From Eubacterium sp. (lineage in GTDB: Bacteria > Bacillota > Clostridia > Lachnospirales > Lachnospiraceae): a DNA stretch of 64,000 bases. Made by a program: the position numbers and the translations under genes. The notes beneath the pieces are model-generated. The model ran no database searches, was not told the origin of the DNA, and was given only the letters and a program-made list of their open reading frames with translations. Below, piece by piece: positions 25,878 to 34,077 of the stretch. The stretch lies in NCBI GenBank assembly GCA_024690665.1, contig JAILOU010000028.1:1-64000 (forward strand), written 5' to 3'. Position 1 is the stretch's first letter. Every line of letters begins with the position of its first letter.

Positions 25878-26243
25878 ATGGCGTGGAATTTGGACAACAA
25901 TAGTGCAATCTATTTACAACTAATGAATGAAATTGAACGCCGCATCATTACAGGACAGTATCTGCCCGGTACCAGGCTGGACTCCGTGAGGGAACTGGCC
26001 AGCGAAGCCGGAGTGAATCCGAATACAATGCAAAAAGCACTTTCGGAACTTGAACGAAGCGGACTTGTTTACTCACAGCGAACAAGTGGCAGATTTGTTA
26101 CAGATGACGGGGAGAGGATTGAACGTATGAAGATGGAGATAGCGAAGCAGGCAGCGAAGGAATTTCTAAAGCAAATGAGAGAACTTGGATTTTCAACAGA
26201 AGAAATTAAACAGATTTTAGATGATGTAAAAGAGGAGGACTAG
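25878..26243 (+). CDS. GntR-family regulator, YtrA type
   Basis: ATG at 25878 after AAAGGAGAAAA; the longer frame from 25836 lies within the promoter. 121 residues. N-terminal winged helix with the family's AIYLQLMNEIERRIITG start, SVRELASEAGVNPNTMQKAL recognition region and GLVYSQRTSGRFV wing, followed by a short helical C-terminal tail rather than a ligand-binding domain. That size and layout define the YtrA subfamily, which controls adjacent ABC transporters. It heads a three-gene operon with an ATPase and a permease and probably represses its own promoter via the inverted repeat there. Confidence 0.9.
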   Translation: MAWNLDNNSAIYLQLMNEIERRIITGQYLPGTRLDSVRELASEAGVNPNTMQKALSELERSGLVYSQRTSGRFVTDDGERIERMKMEIAKQAAKEFLKQMRELGFSTEEIKQILDDVKEED

Positions 26244-26245
26244 TT

Positions 26246-26962
26246 ATGGATGAGATGAAGAATATTCCATTGTTGCAATGCAAGGATTTAACGAAGAATT
26301 ATGGAGCACGCAAGAATGCGCTTAGTGACTTGAATCTTTCACTTTATTCCGGTCGCATCGTTGGTCTGCTTGGACCGAACGGAAGCGGTAAGACAACCTT
26401 TATGAAGCTGGCGAACGGTCTGCTCGTACCAACAAGAGGTGAGATTTTATTAGATGGTATGAAGCCGGGAGAACAGACGAAGGCATTTGTTTCGTATCTG
26501 CCGGATGCGAATTATCTGCCGGACTGGATGAACGTTCGTACACTTGTTAAGATGTTTTGTGATTTCTTTGAAGATTTTGACAAAGAAAAGGCACTGGATA
26601 TGATGCGTACGCTTAATATCCAAGGGGATGCGAAGCTGAAGCACTTATCAAAGGGAAACAAAGAAAAGGTGCAGCTCATTTTAGCGATGAGCCGAAAAGC
26701 CAAGATTTATTTCTTGGATGAGCCGATTGGCGGAGTGGATCCGGCTGCAAGAGATTATATCCTGACAACAATTATTCAAAATTATTCCGAAGACTCTCTG
26801 GTTGTGATTTCCACCCATCTGATTGCGGATGTGGAGAGAGTTCTGGATGAGATTGTTGTTATTGGCGGTGGTCAGTTTGTCTGCCATAGAAGTGTTGACG
26901 AACTTCGGCAAAATGAAGGAAAGTCTGTAGATGAATATTTTAGGGAGGTATTCAGATGTTAG
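26246..26962 (+). CDS. ABC transporter ATP-binding protein
   Basis: 238 residues; start two bases after the regulator stop, with GAGGAGGAC upstream. Walker A GPNGSGKT at 43-50, a variant signature LSKGNKEKV in place of LSGGQ, Walker B and D-loop IYFLDEPIGGVDP, and the H-loop histidine in ISTHL. It resembles the YtrB/EcsA-like group that pairs with small two-domain permeases and YtrA regulators. The substrate is unknown; this group is linked to cell-envelope stress or antimicrobial peptide response. The stop overlaps the permease start by 7 bases. Confidence 0.92.
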   Translation: MDEMKNIPLLQCKDLTKNYGARKNALSDLNLSLYSGRIVGLLGPNGSGKTTFMKLANGLLVPTRGEILLDGMKPGEQTKAFVSYLPDANYLPDWMNVRTLVKMFCDFFEDFDKEKALDMMRTLNIQGDAKLKHLSKGNKEKVQLILAMSRKAKIYFLDEPIGGVDPAARDYILTTIIQNYSEDSLVVISTHLIADVERVLDEIVVIGGGQFVCHRSVDELRQNEGKSVDEYFREVFRC

Positions 26963-27771
26963 GAAAATTAATTAAATATGATCTTCGTGCGGCGGGGAGA
27001 ATGCTAATCTTTTTATATATAGCTGTAATTGGAATGGCAATTGTGTTTGGTATAAGTATGAGAAGGGTGATGGGGACAGATTCCTATTATTCGATTATGG
27101 GTATCTATTATTCGACATCTGGCAAGATGGAGCATTTTTATTCGATTGTTTCTGTAATCTATGTAATTTTACTTATTGTGATGTTACTTCTTACGTTTGT
27201 AATGATTGTCCGTCAGTTTTATAAGAATATGCTTGGAGGACAGGGCTATCTTATGAATTCGCTTCCGGTAAAAACCTGGATGCATTTGGCAAGTAAGACG
27301 ATTACGGGATTTATCTGGGCGGCAGTATCAAGTGTCATTTCCGTATTATCAATTTTGATTGCGGTTTTAATTGCAGATAAATACATGGGTATATGGAGCG
27401 CTATTAAGGAGGTGCTTACGAATATTCCGGCAGATTTTGCAATCTTGTATATCTTTACTATGATAGCGGGGGCTGTCAGCAGTGTTCTTATGATTTATCT
27501 GGCGTTAATGCTTGGTAATCTGTTTAATAAACATAAGCTTGGAATGGCGGTTTTGATGTTTATCGTTCTTTTGATTGCAACAAGTGTGATTCGTTCCGTT
27601 ATCTTGGTGCAGACTTATATGACAAGTATGATAAACGATAGTTTTTATCTGGACTCACTGGATGGTTTTAGATATTCAATGGTTCCGCAACTGATTATTT
27701 CGATTATATATGCTGTGGGATTTTGGATTGTAACAAATTGGCTGATGAAGAATAAACTCAATTTGGAGTAG
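26956..27771 (+). CDS. ABC-2-type transporter permease
   Basis: 271 residues, beginning within the end of the ATPase gene, so translationally coupled. Six membrane segments by hydropathy (near 17-35, 62-85, 110-135, 150-180, 195-215, 245-265). The motif YKNMLGGQGYLMNSLPVKTWMHLASK between segments 2 and 3 is typical of ABC-2 permeases of the YtrC/EcsB-like kind. Likely forms a homodimer with the ATPase encoded upstream. The operon is not separated from rlmH by a clear terminator. Confidence 0.88.
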   Translation: MLGKLIKYDLRAAGRMLIFLYIAVIGMAIVFGISMRRVMGTDSYYSIMGIYYSTSGKMEHFYSIVSVIYVILLIVMLLLTFVMIVRQFYKNMLGGQGYLMNSLPVKTWMHLASKTITGFIWAAVSSVISVLSILIAVLIADKYMGIWSAIKEVLTNIPADFAILYIFTMIAGAVSSVLMIYLALMLGNLFNKHKLGMAVLMFIVLLIATSVIRSVILVQTYMTSMINDSFYLDSLDGFRYSMVPQLIISIIYAVGFWIVTNWLMKNKLNLE

Positions 27772-27781
27772 GTGTCTTATC

Positions 27782-28261
27782 GTGAAAATTGATATATGTT
27801 GTGTTGGTAAGGTTAAGGAATCTTATTTTCGAGATGCTATAAAAGAATATGCAAAACGGCTTTCACGATATACTTCTTTGCAGGTGCTGGAAGTGGCGGA
27901 TGAAAAGACACCGGATGGTGCAAGTGAAGCTACGGAGATGCAGATTAAGGAGAAAGAAGGCGCTCGCATTCTGGCAAAACTTAAAGAGGATGCCTATGTG
28001 ATTGCACTTGCTATTGACGGGAAGAAAAAGACGTCGGAGAAACTGGCAGGGGATCTGGAGCGACTTACCGTTCAGGGACATAGTCATATCCAGTTTGTGA
28101 TTGGCGGCTCTCTGGGATTGTCAGAGGCGGTTTTAAAAAGAGCGGATGAACATCTTAGCTTTTCTGACATGACATTTCCACATCAGATGATGAGAGTAAT
28201 TTTGCTTGAGCAGATTTACCGAAGCTTTCGCATTATTCATCATGAACCATATCATAAGTAA
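27782..28261 (+). CDS. rlmH: 23S rRNA pseudouridine(1915)-N3-methyltransferase RlmH
   Basis: Methylates pseudouridine 1915 in helix 69 of 23S rRNA using SAM. 159 residues, the family's exact usual size. Starts with a GTG at 27782. Motifs: KEYAKRLSRYTSL near the N-terminus, the knotted SPOUT fold with VIALAIDGKKKTSE, FVIGGSLGLSE (SAM-binding loop) and the C-terminal MTFPHQMMRVILLEQIYRSFRI followed by HHEPYHK. Ten bases after the ABC permease, then closed by a strong terminator. Confidence 0.97.
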   Translation: MKIDICCVGKVKESYFRDAIKEYAKRLSRYTSLQVLEVADEKTPDGASEATEMQIKEKEGARILAKLKEDAYVIALAIDGKKKTSEKLAGDLERLTVQGHSHIQFVIGGSLGLSEAVLKRADEHLSFSDMTFPHQMMRVILLEQIYRSFRIIHHEPYHK

Positions 28262-28267
28262 ATATTA

Positions 28268-28310
28268 CGGGGTACTTCGTATTTGGTTATACGAGGTATC
28301 CTGTTTTTTT
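28268..28310 (+). terminator. Terminator after rlmH
   Basis: A 15-bp stem with several G-T pairs (CGGGGTACTTCGTAT against ATACGAGGTATCCTG) around a TTGGTT-type loop, followed by seven Ts. Confidence 0.85.
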
Positions 28311-28414
28311 ATGGGAATTGTGCCGGGATAATATTGTATGAGATATGGTTAAATGGTATACTTATCTATGTGATGTTTAACTAACGAAGCATCGAAGTGA
28401 GAGGGTTTATTACT

Positions 28415-29518
28415 ATGAAATTCGTAAAACAAGAACAGTTAAAACTGGGCATGCGAATAGCGAAATCCATTTATAATGATAAAGGCGTTTTGCTATATGA
28501 GCGGGGGACGGCGCTTGTGCCGGCAGCGCTTCAGATGCTTCAGAATGGGGATTTGTTTGGGGTGTATATTCTGGATGCGACAGAACCGGTTCCGCCTATG
28601 ACAGATGAAGAGATTGAGTTTGAAAGAGTACAGACGCTTCAGTGGGCAGAACTGAAGAAGGCGCTTGAATCAATTGCGGAAGGTGGCAATTTTAATCAGG
28701 TAGAGCCATTGGCGAATAAGATTTTGGATATGTATTCGCACCTGAAAAAGAGAATTACCTTTTTCCAGACATTAAGAGGACCATCGGATCAGTATTTTAA
28801 GCATTCGGTCAACGTGGCTTCACTAACCTGCATGGTTGCAAGTCGACTGAATATTCACTATAAAGAGATCTATCCAATTGTGTGTGCGGCGCTGGTTCAT
28901 GATGTTGGAAAACTATATGTGGATCCGGATATTTTGTATAAGCCGGATAAACTGACAGAATCGGAACTTAAGACTGTGCGGGATGCTGAGATAAGAGGTT
29001 ACAATCTGATTCGTAACAATGTTGGAATCTCCGCAACGATTCGAAGATACATAACGCAGTTCTATCAGATTTCCATGGAGAAACGCTCCGGAGGAATGTT
29101 TGATTCTTCTAAGTATTTGCTTGGAACACAGATTCTAAAGACGATGGATTTATTTGATCTTATGACCTCAATGCGTATCTATAAGAAGGAAGAGTCCATT
29201 TATCGGGCCTGCTGTTATCTGATGGACAATTCACAGATTTATCCGTCAAAGATTGTAGAAGCACTTGTGGACAGTATAGATGTGATTCCGTCAGGAACTT
29301 GCGTGGAACTTCAGTCCGGCGAAAAAGGACTTGTGGTTATAGAGAATAATAGAGATTTTAGAAAGCCTACGATATTAAGCTTTAAAGATAATCGTATGTA
29401 TGACCTTGCAGATTCTAAGATTGCAGAGGGCTATTATATCAAAGATATTTTGGCGAACTTTGACAATCGTAATAAGATGGATTTAGAGACACTTGAACGG
29501 GTTCAACCGGTTTCTTAA
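28415..29518 (+). CDS. HD-domain protein related to HD-GYP, degenerate catalytic motif
   Basis: The ATG at 28415 has GAGAGGG eight bases upstream; a GTG at 28397 lies within that site. 367 residues: an N-terminal region (MKFVKQEQLKLGMRIAK, typical of HD-GYP proteins), then an HD domain with KHSVNVASLTCMVASRL and ALVHDVGKL. The second half of the HD-GYP signature, HHExxDGxGYP, is missing; the equivalent stretch reads QFYQISMEKRSGG. It therefore probably does not hydrolyse c-di-GMP in the classic way and may be a sensor or scaffold (inference). A paralogue with the same architecture lies at 44722-45951. Confidence 0.8.
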   Translation: MKFVKQEQLKLGMRIAKSIYNDKGVLLYERGTALVPAALQMLQNGDLFGVYILDATEPVPPMTDEEIEFERVQTLQWAELKKALESIAEGGNFNQVEPLANKILDMYSHLKKRITFFQTLRGPSDQYFKHSVNVASLTCMVASRLNIHYKEIYPIVCAALVHDVGKLYVDPDILYKPDKLTESELKTVRDAEIRGYNLIRNNVGISATIRRYITQFYQISMEKRSGGMFDSSKYLLGTQILKTMDLFDLMTSMRIYKKEESIYRACCYLMDNSQIYPSKIVEALVDSIDVIPSGTCVELQSGEKGLVVIENNRDFRKPTILSFKDNRMYDLADSKIAEGYYIKDILANFDNRNKMDLETLERVQPVS

Positions 29519-29526
29519 AGACTGAT

Positions 29527-29557
29527 ACCTCCTTGCAATAGCAGGGAGGTTTTTTTA
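29527..29557 (+). terminator. Terminator after the HD-domain gene
   Basis: ACCTCCTTGC and GCAGGGAGGT arms around AATA, followed by seven Ts. Confidence 0.9.
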
Positions 29558-29730
29558 TGAAATGACAAGGAAAATGTCCGGTATTTCACATTTTAAACAC
29601 AAAAAAGTCGATTTCCTTTAAATGTTAAAACACATACACTTCACATTTGATTTCTATACTAAGTCCATAACAAACAAGTGAGTTGTAGTTCATCGCAGGG
29701 CGATGAGGTTTGAAAGGAGATATATATAGT

Positions 29731-31101
29731 ATGGATAACAAATTTGAAAACAATAATTATTATCAGGCAGGAAATCCATCCGATAAGATTATCGATGCAG
29801 ACGAAGTTACAATCGAAGATATGGATGGGAAACAAAGCGTAAAGAAAAAGAAGAAGATACATTTTAAGATGCCACATATGAAAAAAGGAACGTTTGGAAA
29901 TAAACTGATGAAATGCACAGCAATGGCAGCAGCCTTTGGACTGGTAGCCGGAGTTGTATTTAGCGGAAGCTCATCTTTACTTTCCTCTGTTACATCAACA
30001 GATTCTGAGACGTCATCCGAAACAAGCGCAACATCGCTTTCAAATTCGGATTCAACGACAGTAGAAAGCACAGATACATCCGACAGCACAACAGTAAGTG
30101 ATGTATCGACAGTTGTGGAAAATGTAATGCCATCCATCGTGGCAATCACAACCGTATCGGTGGAAGAATATGCGAACATGTTTGGACAGTCAGAAAGCTA
30201 TGAATCAGAAGGTGCCGGTTCCGGTATTATCATCAGCCAGGACGATGATTATTTATATATTGCAACCAACAATCACGTAGTTGAAGGTGCAACATCCTTA
30301 ACAGTTCAGTTTGTTGATGATTCTACCGTATCTGCAGAGATTCAGGGAACCGATTCTGATTCTGACCTTGCAGTCGTAAAAGTAGCAATCAGCGATATCG
30401 ATAGTGCAACATTATCAGAAATTAAAGTGGCAACACTTGGCGATTCGACATCACTTTCTGTAGGTGACAGTGCAATCGCAATCGGTAATGCTCTTGGATA
30501 CGGACAGTCTGTTACAACAGGTGTTATCTCCGCAGTTGACAGAGAGGTGACAACAACAGATGACACAACAGGTGAGAGTGTAACAAATACTTTGATTCAG
30601 ACAGATGCAGCAATTAATCCTGGTAACAGTGGTGGTGCATTAATTAACTCAAATGGTGAAGTTATTGGAATCAACTCCTCCAAGTACGCAGATACTGATG
30701 TAGAAGGAATGGGATTTGCAATTCCAATCTCAGATGCTTCTCCTATCTTAGAAGAACTCATTGCAAATGGATCTGCTTCAGACTCTTCCGAAGGCGGAGA
30801 TGCTTATCTTGGTATTGCAGGTGTTGATGTGACATCGGAAATCGCACAAAACTATAATATGCCACAGGGAGCATATATCTCACAGGTTGTCAGCGGAAGT
30901 GCAGCAGAAGATGCAGGCCTTACGGAAGGCATGATTGTAACTGCAATTAATGGAGAGACGATCTCAAGCTTTGAAGAACTTTCTTCTTATATATCGTCTG
31001 CGTCAGCAGGAGATGAGGTGACGCTTACGGTTGCCGTGGCCAATGGCCAGGAATACTCTTCCGAGGAAGTGAAGGTGACGCTCGGAACCAAAGCAAACTA
31101 A
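29731..31101 (+). CDS. HtrA/DegP-like membrane-anchored serine protease with PDZ domain
   Basis: ATG at 29731 with AAAGGAGA ten bases upstream; a TTG at 29710 is in frame but lies before the site. 456 residues. A cytoplasmic N-terminus with a Lys-rich patch, one membrane segment (about 60-80), a long Ser/Thr/Asp linker, then the trypsin-like domain with His182 (TNNHVVEG), Asp212 (SDSDLAVVK) and Ser300 (NPGNSGGA), and one PDZ domain (about 350-450, GAYISQVVSGSAAEDAGL). Degrades or refolds damaged exported proteins outside the membrane. Monocistronic; a CssRS-type stress regulator is not visible beside it. Confidence 0.95.
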   Translation: MDNKFENNNYYQAGNPSDKIIDADEVTIEDMDGKQSVKKKKKIHFKMPHMKKGTFGNKLMKCTAMAAAFGLVAGVVFSGSSSLLSSVTSTDSETSSETSATSLSNSDSTTVESTDTSDSTTVSDVSTVVENVMPSIVAITTVSVEEYANMFGQSESYESEGAGSGIIISQDDDYLYIATNNHVVEGATSLTVQFVDDSTVSAEIQGTDSDSDLAVVKVAISDIDSATLSEIKVATLGDSTSLSVGDSAIAIGNALGYGQSVTTGVISAVDREVTTTDDTTGESVTNTLIQTDAAINPGNSGGALINSNGEVIGINSSKYADTDVEGMGFAIPISDASPILEELIANGSASDSSEGGDAYLGIAGVDVTSEIAQNYNMPQGAYISQVVSGSAAEDAGLTEGMIVTAINGETISSFEELSSYISSASAGDEVTLTVAVANGQEYSSEEVKVTLGTKAN

Positions 31102-31290
31102 GCGGATAAGATACAAGTATGCAGTCATAATTAAGATTATTGTAGTTGTGCTTTTGAATATCCTGATGTATACTTCTTTAGGTGCTGTCTGCCGGCTGAA
31201 GATGTGGATTCCATGTTGGATGAAGCTGCAGAAAGTACCAAAAAAGAAACTATAAAGAACTAGTAGAAGTAGTAAAAAGGAGACAGAAAG

Positions 31291-31464
31291 TTGATAGTAG
31301 TAAAAGATATGACAATGCCAAAAAGTTGCCTGGAGTGTCCGATTTGCCGATATGATGATGGGCTTTCGGAAAATGTGTGTTTGGTTCTTGACAAAATCTT
31401 ACCGCTAGATGCAGATGAGGTTTGTAACAAACGCTATAATAAATGTCCAATCGAAGAAAAGTAA
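31291..31464 (+). CDS. Small Cys-rich protein (57 aa), possibly zinc-binding
   Basis: A short frame starting with TTG at 31291, nine bases after AAGGAG; an in-frame ATG at 31309 is an alternative without its own site. The 57-residue product has Cys at 13, 16, 19, 30, 45 and 52: a CLECPIC knot near the N-terminus and a spaced VCNKRYNKC near the C-terminus. It looks like a small metal-binding or disulfide protein. Similar short proteins occur scattered in Clostridia and their phages; no function is known to me. Its stop codon marks the left end of the duplicated greA-lepB segment. Confidence 0.6.
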   Translation: MIVVKDMTMPKSCLECPICRYDDGLSENVCLVLDKILPLDADEVCNKRYNKCPIEEK

Positions 31465-31481
31465 CAAAGGTATCAAAAAAA

Positions 31482-31532
31482 GGTTATCGTCTGATCGAAA
31501 AATAGAATTTTCGGTCGGCCGGTGGCCTTTTT
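31482..31532 (+). terminator. Strong terminator upstream of greA (copy A)
   Basis: Two 20-base arms (31482-31501 and about 31508-31527) pair at all but one position, with several G-T pairs and a 6-base loop, followed by five Ts. It ends the transcript of the small Cys-rich gene just before the greA promoter. Confidence 0.85.
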
Positions 31533-31534
31533 CA

Positions 31535-31563
31535 TTGAAAACAAATTATGTTTCTGATATAGT
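31535..31563 (+). promoter_or_regulatory. greA-lepB promoter (copy A)
   Basis: -35 TTGAAA (31535-31540), 17-base spacer, -10 TATAGT (31558-31563). In unit B the same place reads TTGAAA, 17 bases, TAAAGT, a weaker -10. Confidence 0.65.
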
Positions 31564-31594
31564 AGGAAAAGTAAGAAAAAGGTAGGGGAATCCA

Positions 31595-32098
31595 ATGGGA
31601 GAAAGACTTACACAGACTGATATTGAGAAGATTGAACAGGAAATTGAACATCGAAAGCTTGAACTTCGGCCGAAACTCATTGAGGCTGTTAAGGTTGCAA
31701 GAGCACAGGGAGATTTAAGCGAGAACTTTGAATATCATGCTGCAAAAAAGGATAAGAATCGTAATGAAAGTCGAATCCGGTATTTAGAGAGAATGCTGAA
31801 AAATGCGACAGTAGTATCGGATCAGTCGGGTACAGACGAAGTTGGAATCAACAATACGGTCACCATCTATTATGAAGAAGATGATGAAGAAGAAACATTT
31901 CGTCTGGTAACGTCAATCAGAGGTAATTCAATGCAGGGGAAGATTAGCATTGAATCACCAATCGGAAAAGCAGTGATTGGTCACAAGGTGGGAGACCGGG
32001 TGATGGTTAAGGTGAATGATGATTACTCTTATCCGCTCGTAATACGAAAAATAGAAAATACCGTGGATGACACGATGGATGCCATTCGTGGATATTAA
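31595..32098 (+). CDS. greA: Transcription elongation factor GreA
   Basis: 167 residues; ATG at 31595 after AAGGTAGGGG. The N-terminal coiled coil carries LTQTDIEKIEQEIEH, then ARAQGDLSENFEYHAAK, the family's tip motif with the two acidic residues that stimulate RNA cleavage by RNA polymerase. The C-terminal FKBP-like domain has GKISIESPIGKAVIGHKVGDRV. Rescues backtracked polymerase. It is the intact copy; a remnant of a second greA lies at 33009-33117. It is followed 16 bases later by lepB. Confidence 0.95.
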   Translation: MGERLTQTDIEKIEQEIEHRKLELRPKLIEAVKVARAQGDLSENFEYHAAKKDKNRNESRIRYLERMLKNATVVSDQSGTDEVGINNTVTIYYEEDDEEETFRLVTSIRGNSMQGKISIESPIGKAVIGHKVGDRVMVKVNDDYSYPLVIRKIENTVDDTMDAIRGY

Positions 32099-32114
32099 AG
32101 AGAGAGAATGAGAC

Positions 32115-32879
32115 ATGGAAGAGAATAAAAACAAGATGCCTCAAAACCAATATGAGGAAGAAGAGGCAAAGCAGCTTAATACGGCGCAGGAAGTAGATGT
32201 AGAATCTGAGTATACCGAGGCGCAGCAGGTGAGAAAAACGTTATCGGAAGGTCCGGTGGCGGAAGAAAACGAGGAAAAAGCGGATATCAAAAAGGAAGTA
32301 ATCAGCTGGATTCGTCTGATTGCAATTGTGGTAGTGGTAGTTGTGGTAGTGAAGCAATTTGTGATTGTCAATGCCATTGTGCCAACCGGCTCGATGGAAA
32401 ACACCATTATGCCGGATGACAGATTGATTGGTTTTCGATTGGCTTACAAAATCGGCGATCCGCAGCGGTATGATATTGCGATATTTAAGTATCCGGTAGA
32501 TGAAAGTCAGGTATATATCAAACGAATTATTGGACTTCCGGGTGAGAAAGTAACAATCGAAGACGGGAAAATCTACATTGATGATTCCGAGGAGCCACTT
32601 GATGAGCCATACCTTAAGGAAGAATGGACGGTTGAAAACACCGGTTATACCTTTGAAGTGCCGGAGGATTGTTATCTGATGCTTGGAGATAACCGCAATA
32701 TTTCCGCAGATGCCAGATACTGGGCCGATGAGGCGCTGATGTGTGAGACTGCGCAGACGGAAGAAGAAGCTGAGAGCTATCAGTATGTTTCTAGAGACAA
32801 GATTCTTGGAAAAGCGATTGTCAGATATTGGCCATCAATCGAGATGCTTACGGCGGATGATCTGCAACAAACAAAGTAA
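32115..32879 (+). CDS. lepB: Signal peptidase I (copy A)
   Basis: Cleaves signal peptides from exported proteins at the outer face of the membrane. 254 residues. An unusually long, acidic cytoplasmic N-terminus (1-62) precedes a single membrane anchor (about 65-88, a Val-rich run). Catalytic Ser93 in PTGSMENTI and Lys136 in YIKRIIGLPGE are present, as is GDNRNISADARYW near the C-terminus. It follows greA by 16 bases and is duplicated downstream with the same residues conserved. Confidence 0.95.
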   Translation: MEENKNKMPQNQYEEEEAKQLNTAQEVDVESEYTEAQQVRKTLSEGPVAEENEEKADIKKEVISWIRLIAIVVVVVVVVKQFVIVNAIVPTGSMENTIMPDDRLIGFRLAYKIGDPQRYDIAIFKYPVDESQVYIKRIIGLPGEKVTIEDGKIYIDDSEEPLDEPYLKEEWTVENTGYTFEVPEDCYLMLGDNRNISADARYWADEALMCETAQTEEEAESYQYVSRDKILGKAIVRYWPSIEMLTADDLQQTK

Positions 32880-32895
32880 CAAAGGTATCAAATAA

Positions 32896-32946
32896 GGTTA
32901 TCGTCTGATCGAAAAAAAGAATTTTCGGTTGGTCGGTGGCCTTTTT
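32896..32946 (+). terminator. Terminator at start of duplicated unit B
   Basis: The copy of the terminator at 31482-31532, with compensating changes (for example TTGGTCGGTGGCC in the right arm) and the same T run. It ends the greA-lepB transcript of unit A. Confidence 0.85.
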
Positions 32947-33008
32947 CATTGAAAACAAATAATGTTTTTGATAAAGTAGGAAAAGTAAGAAAAAGGTAGG
33001 AAAATCCA

Positions 33009-33117
33009 ATGGGAGAACGACTTACTTAGGGTAAATGATGATTACTCTTATCCGCTTGTAATTCGTAAAATAGAAAATACCGTGGATGACACAATGGATA
33101 CCATTCGTGGATATTAA
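33009..33117 (+). pseudogene. greA remnant with internal deletion
   Basis: Keeps the greA ribosome binding site and first six codons (MGERLT), then a stop created at the deletion joint, followed by the last 28 codons of greA (VNDDYSYPLVIRKIENTVDD and so on to DTIRGY and TAA). About 400 bases between the two parts are missing compared with 31595-32098. It cannot make a working GreA, but its remaining start and short frame may still lead ribosomes toward the second lepB. Confidence 0.92.
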
Positions 33118-33131
33118 AGAGAGAATAAGAC

Positions 33132-33896
33132 ATGGAAGAAAACAAAAATAAGGTGCATCAAGACCAATATGAAAAAGAAGAGGCAAAACAGTTTAAGACG
33201 GCACAGGAAGTTGATGTGGAGTCTGAGTATTCGGAGGCACAACAGGTAAGAAAAACATTGTCAGACGAACCGGATACAGAAGGAACTGAGGAAAAAGTTA
33301 ACATTAAAAAAGAGGTCTTTAGCTGGATTAGGCTGATTATTATTGTGATAGTTGTTGTGGTGGTGGTGAAGCAATTTGTTATTGTGAATGCCATTGTACC
33401 GACCGGTTCTATGGAGAACACCATTATGCCGGATGACAGACTGATTGGTTTTAGACTGGCATATAAGATTGGTGAACCGGAGCGATATGATATTGCAATC
33501 TTTAAGTACCCGGTAGATGAAAGCCAGGTATATATTAAACGTATTATCGGACTCCCGGGGGAGACAGTGACGATTGAAGATGGAAAAATCTATATTGATG
33601 ATTCTGAAGAACCACTTGATGAGTCATATCTGAAAGAAGAGTGGACGGTAAAGAATACCGGATATACCTTTGAAGTGCCAGAGGATTGTTATCTGATGCT
33701 TGGAGATAATCGTAATACCTCTGTGGATGCCAGATGCTGGGCTGATGAAGCGCTGATGGATGAAATCGCGCAGACAGAGGATGAAGCTGAGAGCTATCAA
33801 TATGTCTCAAAAGACAAGATTTTGGGAAAAGCAATTGTTCGATACTGGCCATCCATTGAGAAATTGACGGCGGATGAACTACAACAAACGGAATAA
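33132..33896 (+). CDS. lepB: Signal peptidase I (copy B)
   Basis: 254 residues, a paralogue of the gene at 32115 from the same tandem duplication. Ser93 (PTGSMENTI) and Lys136 (YIKRIIGLPGE) are conserved, as is GDNRNTSVDARCW, so it should be active. Differences concentrate in the acidic N-terminal tail and in synonymous positions, a pattern of purifying selection on the enzyme part. Its promoter copy has a weaker -10 box. Two type I signal peptidases may differ in substrate preference or expression (inference). Confidence 0.94.
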   Translation: MEENKNKVHQDQYEKEEAKQFKTAQEVDVESEYSEAQQVRKTLSDEPDTEGTEEKVNIKKEVFSWIRLIIIVIVVVVVVKQFVIVNAIVPTGSMENTIMPDDRLIGFRLAYKIGEPERYDIAIFKYPVDESQVYIKRIIGLPGETVTIEDGKIYIDDSEEPLDESYLKEEWTVKNTGYTFEVPEDCYLMLGDNRNTSVDARCWADEALMDEIAQTEDEAESYQYVSKDKILGKAIVRYWPSIEKLTADELQQTE

Positions 33897-33906
33897 GAAA
33901 TACTTA

Positions 33907-33940
33907 TGTGCTAAGATTCTTGCAGGATTTTAGCACTTTG
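33907..33940 (+). terminator. Terminator after lepB copy B
   Basis: GTGCTAAGAT and ATTTTAGCAC arms around CTTGCAGG, followed by TTTGTTG. The stem is good but the T run is interrupted. Confidence 0.65.
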
Positions 33941-33986
33941 TTGTATATGGGGAATATAATTGGGGTATGCCATTCGGGAAAAAACA

Positions 33987-34015
33987 TTGAATTCTTGGAA
34001 TAAAAGTGCTAAATT
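33987..34015 (+). promoter_or_regulatory. Promoter of the CoA-transferase operon
   Basis: -35 TTGAAT (33987-33992), 17-base spacer, -10 TAAATT (34010-34015). The leader is about 57 bases, ending in TTTAGGAGGAACATC before the ATG. Confidence 0.5.
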
Positions 34016-34077
34016 AGTAGATGGACGACAATTAGGTTTGCCGTATAGATAAAATTAAGTAATTTAGGAGGAACATC

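Larger units (their letters stand above)
31462..33896. repeat. Tandem duplication of the greA-lepB segment
   Basis: Two direct copies: unit A from about 31462 to 32876 and unit B from 32877 to 33896. Both begin with TAACAAAGGTATCAAA at a stop codon, then share the same terminator, promoter, greA start and full lepB. Unit B has lost about 400 bases inside greA. The copies have diverged at many third-codon positions but lepB length is unchanged, so the event is not recent. Confidence 0.9.

Noticed and set aside
31103-31255. A 50-codon open frame after the HtrA gene with a hydrophobic segment (IIKIIVVVLLNILMYTSL)
   Set aside because: No ATG, GTG or TTG with a ribosome binding site lies at its beginning. 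It may be a decayed small membrane protein gene, but cannot be supported as one.
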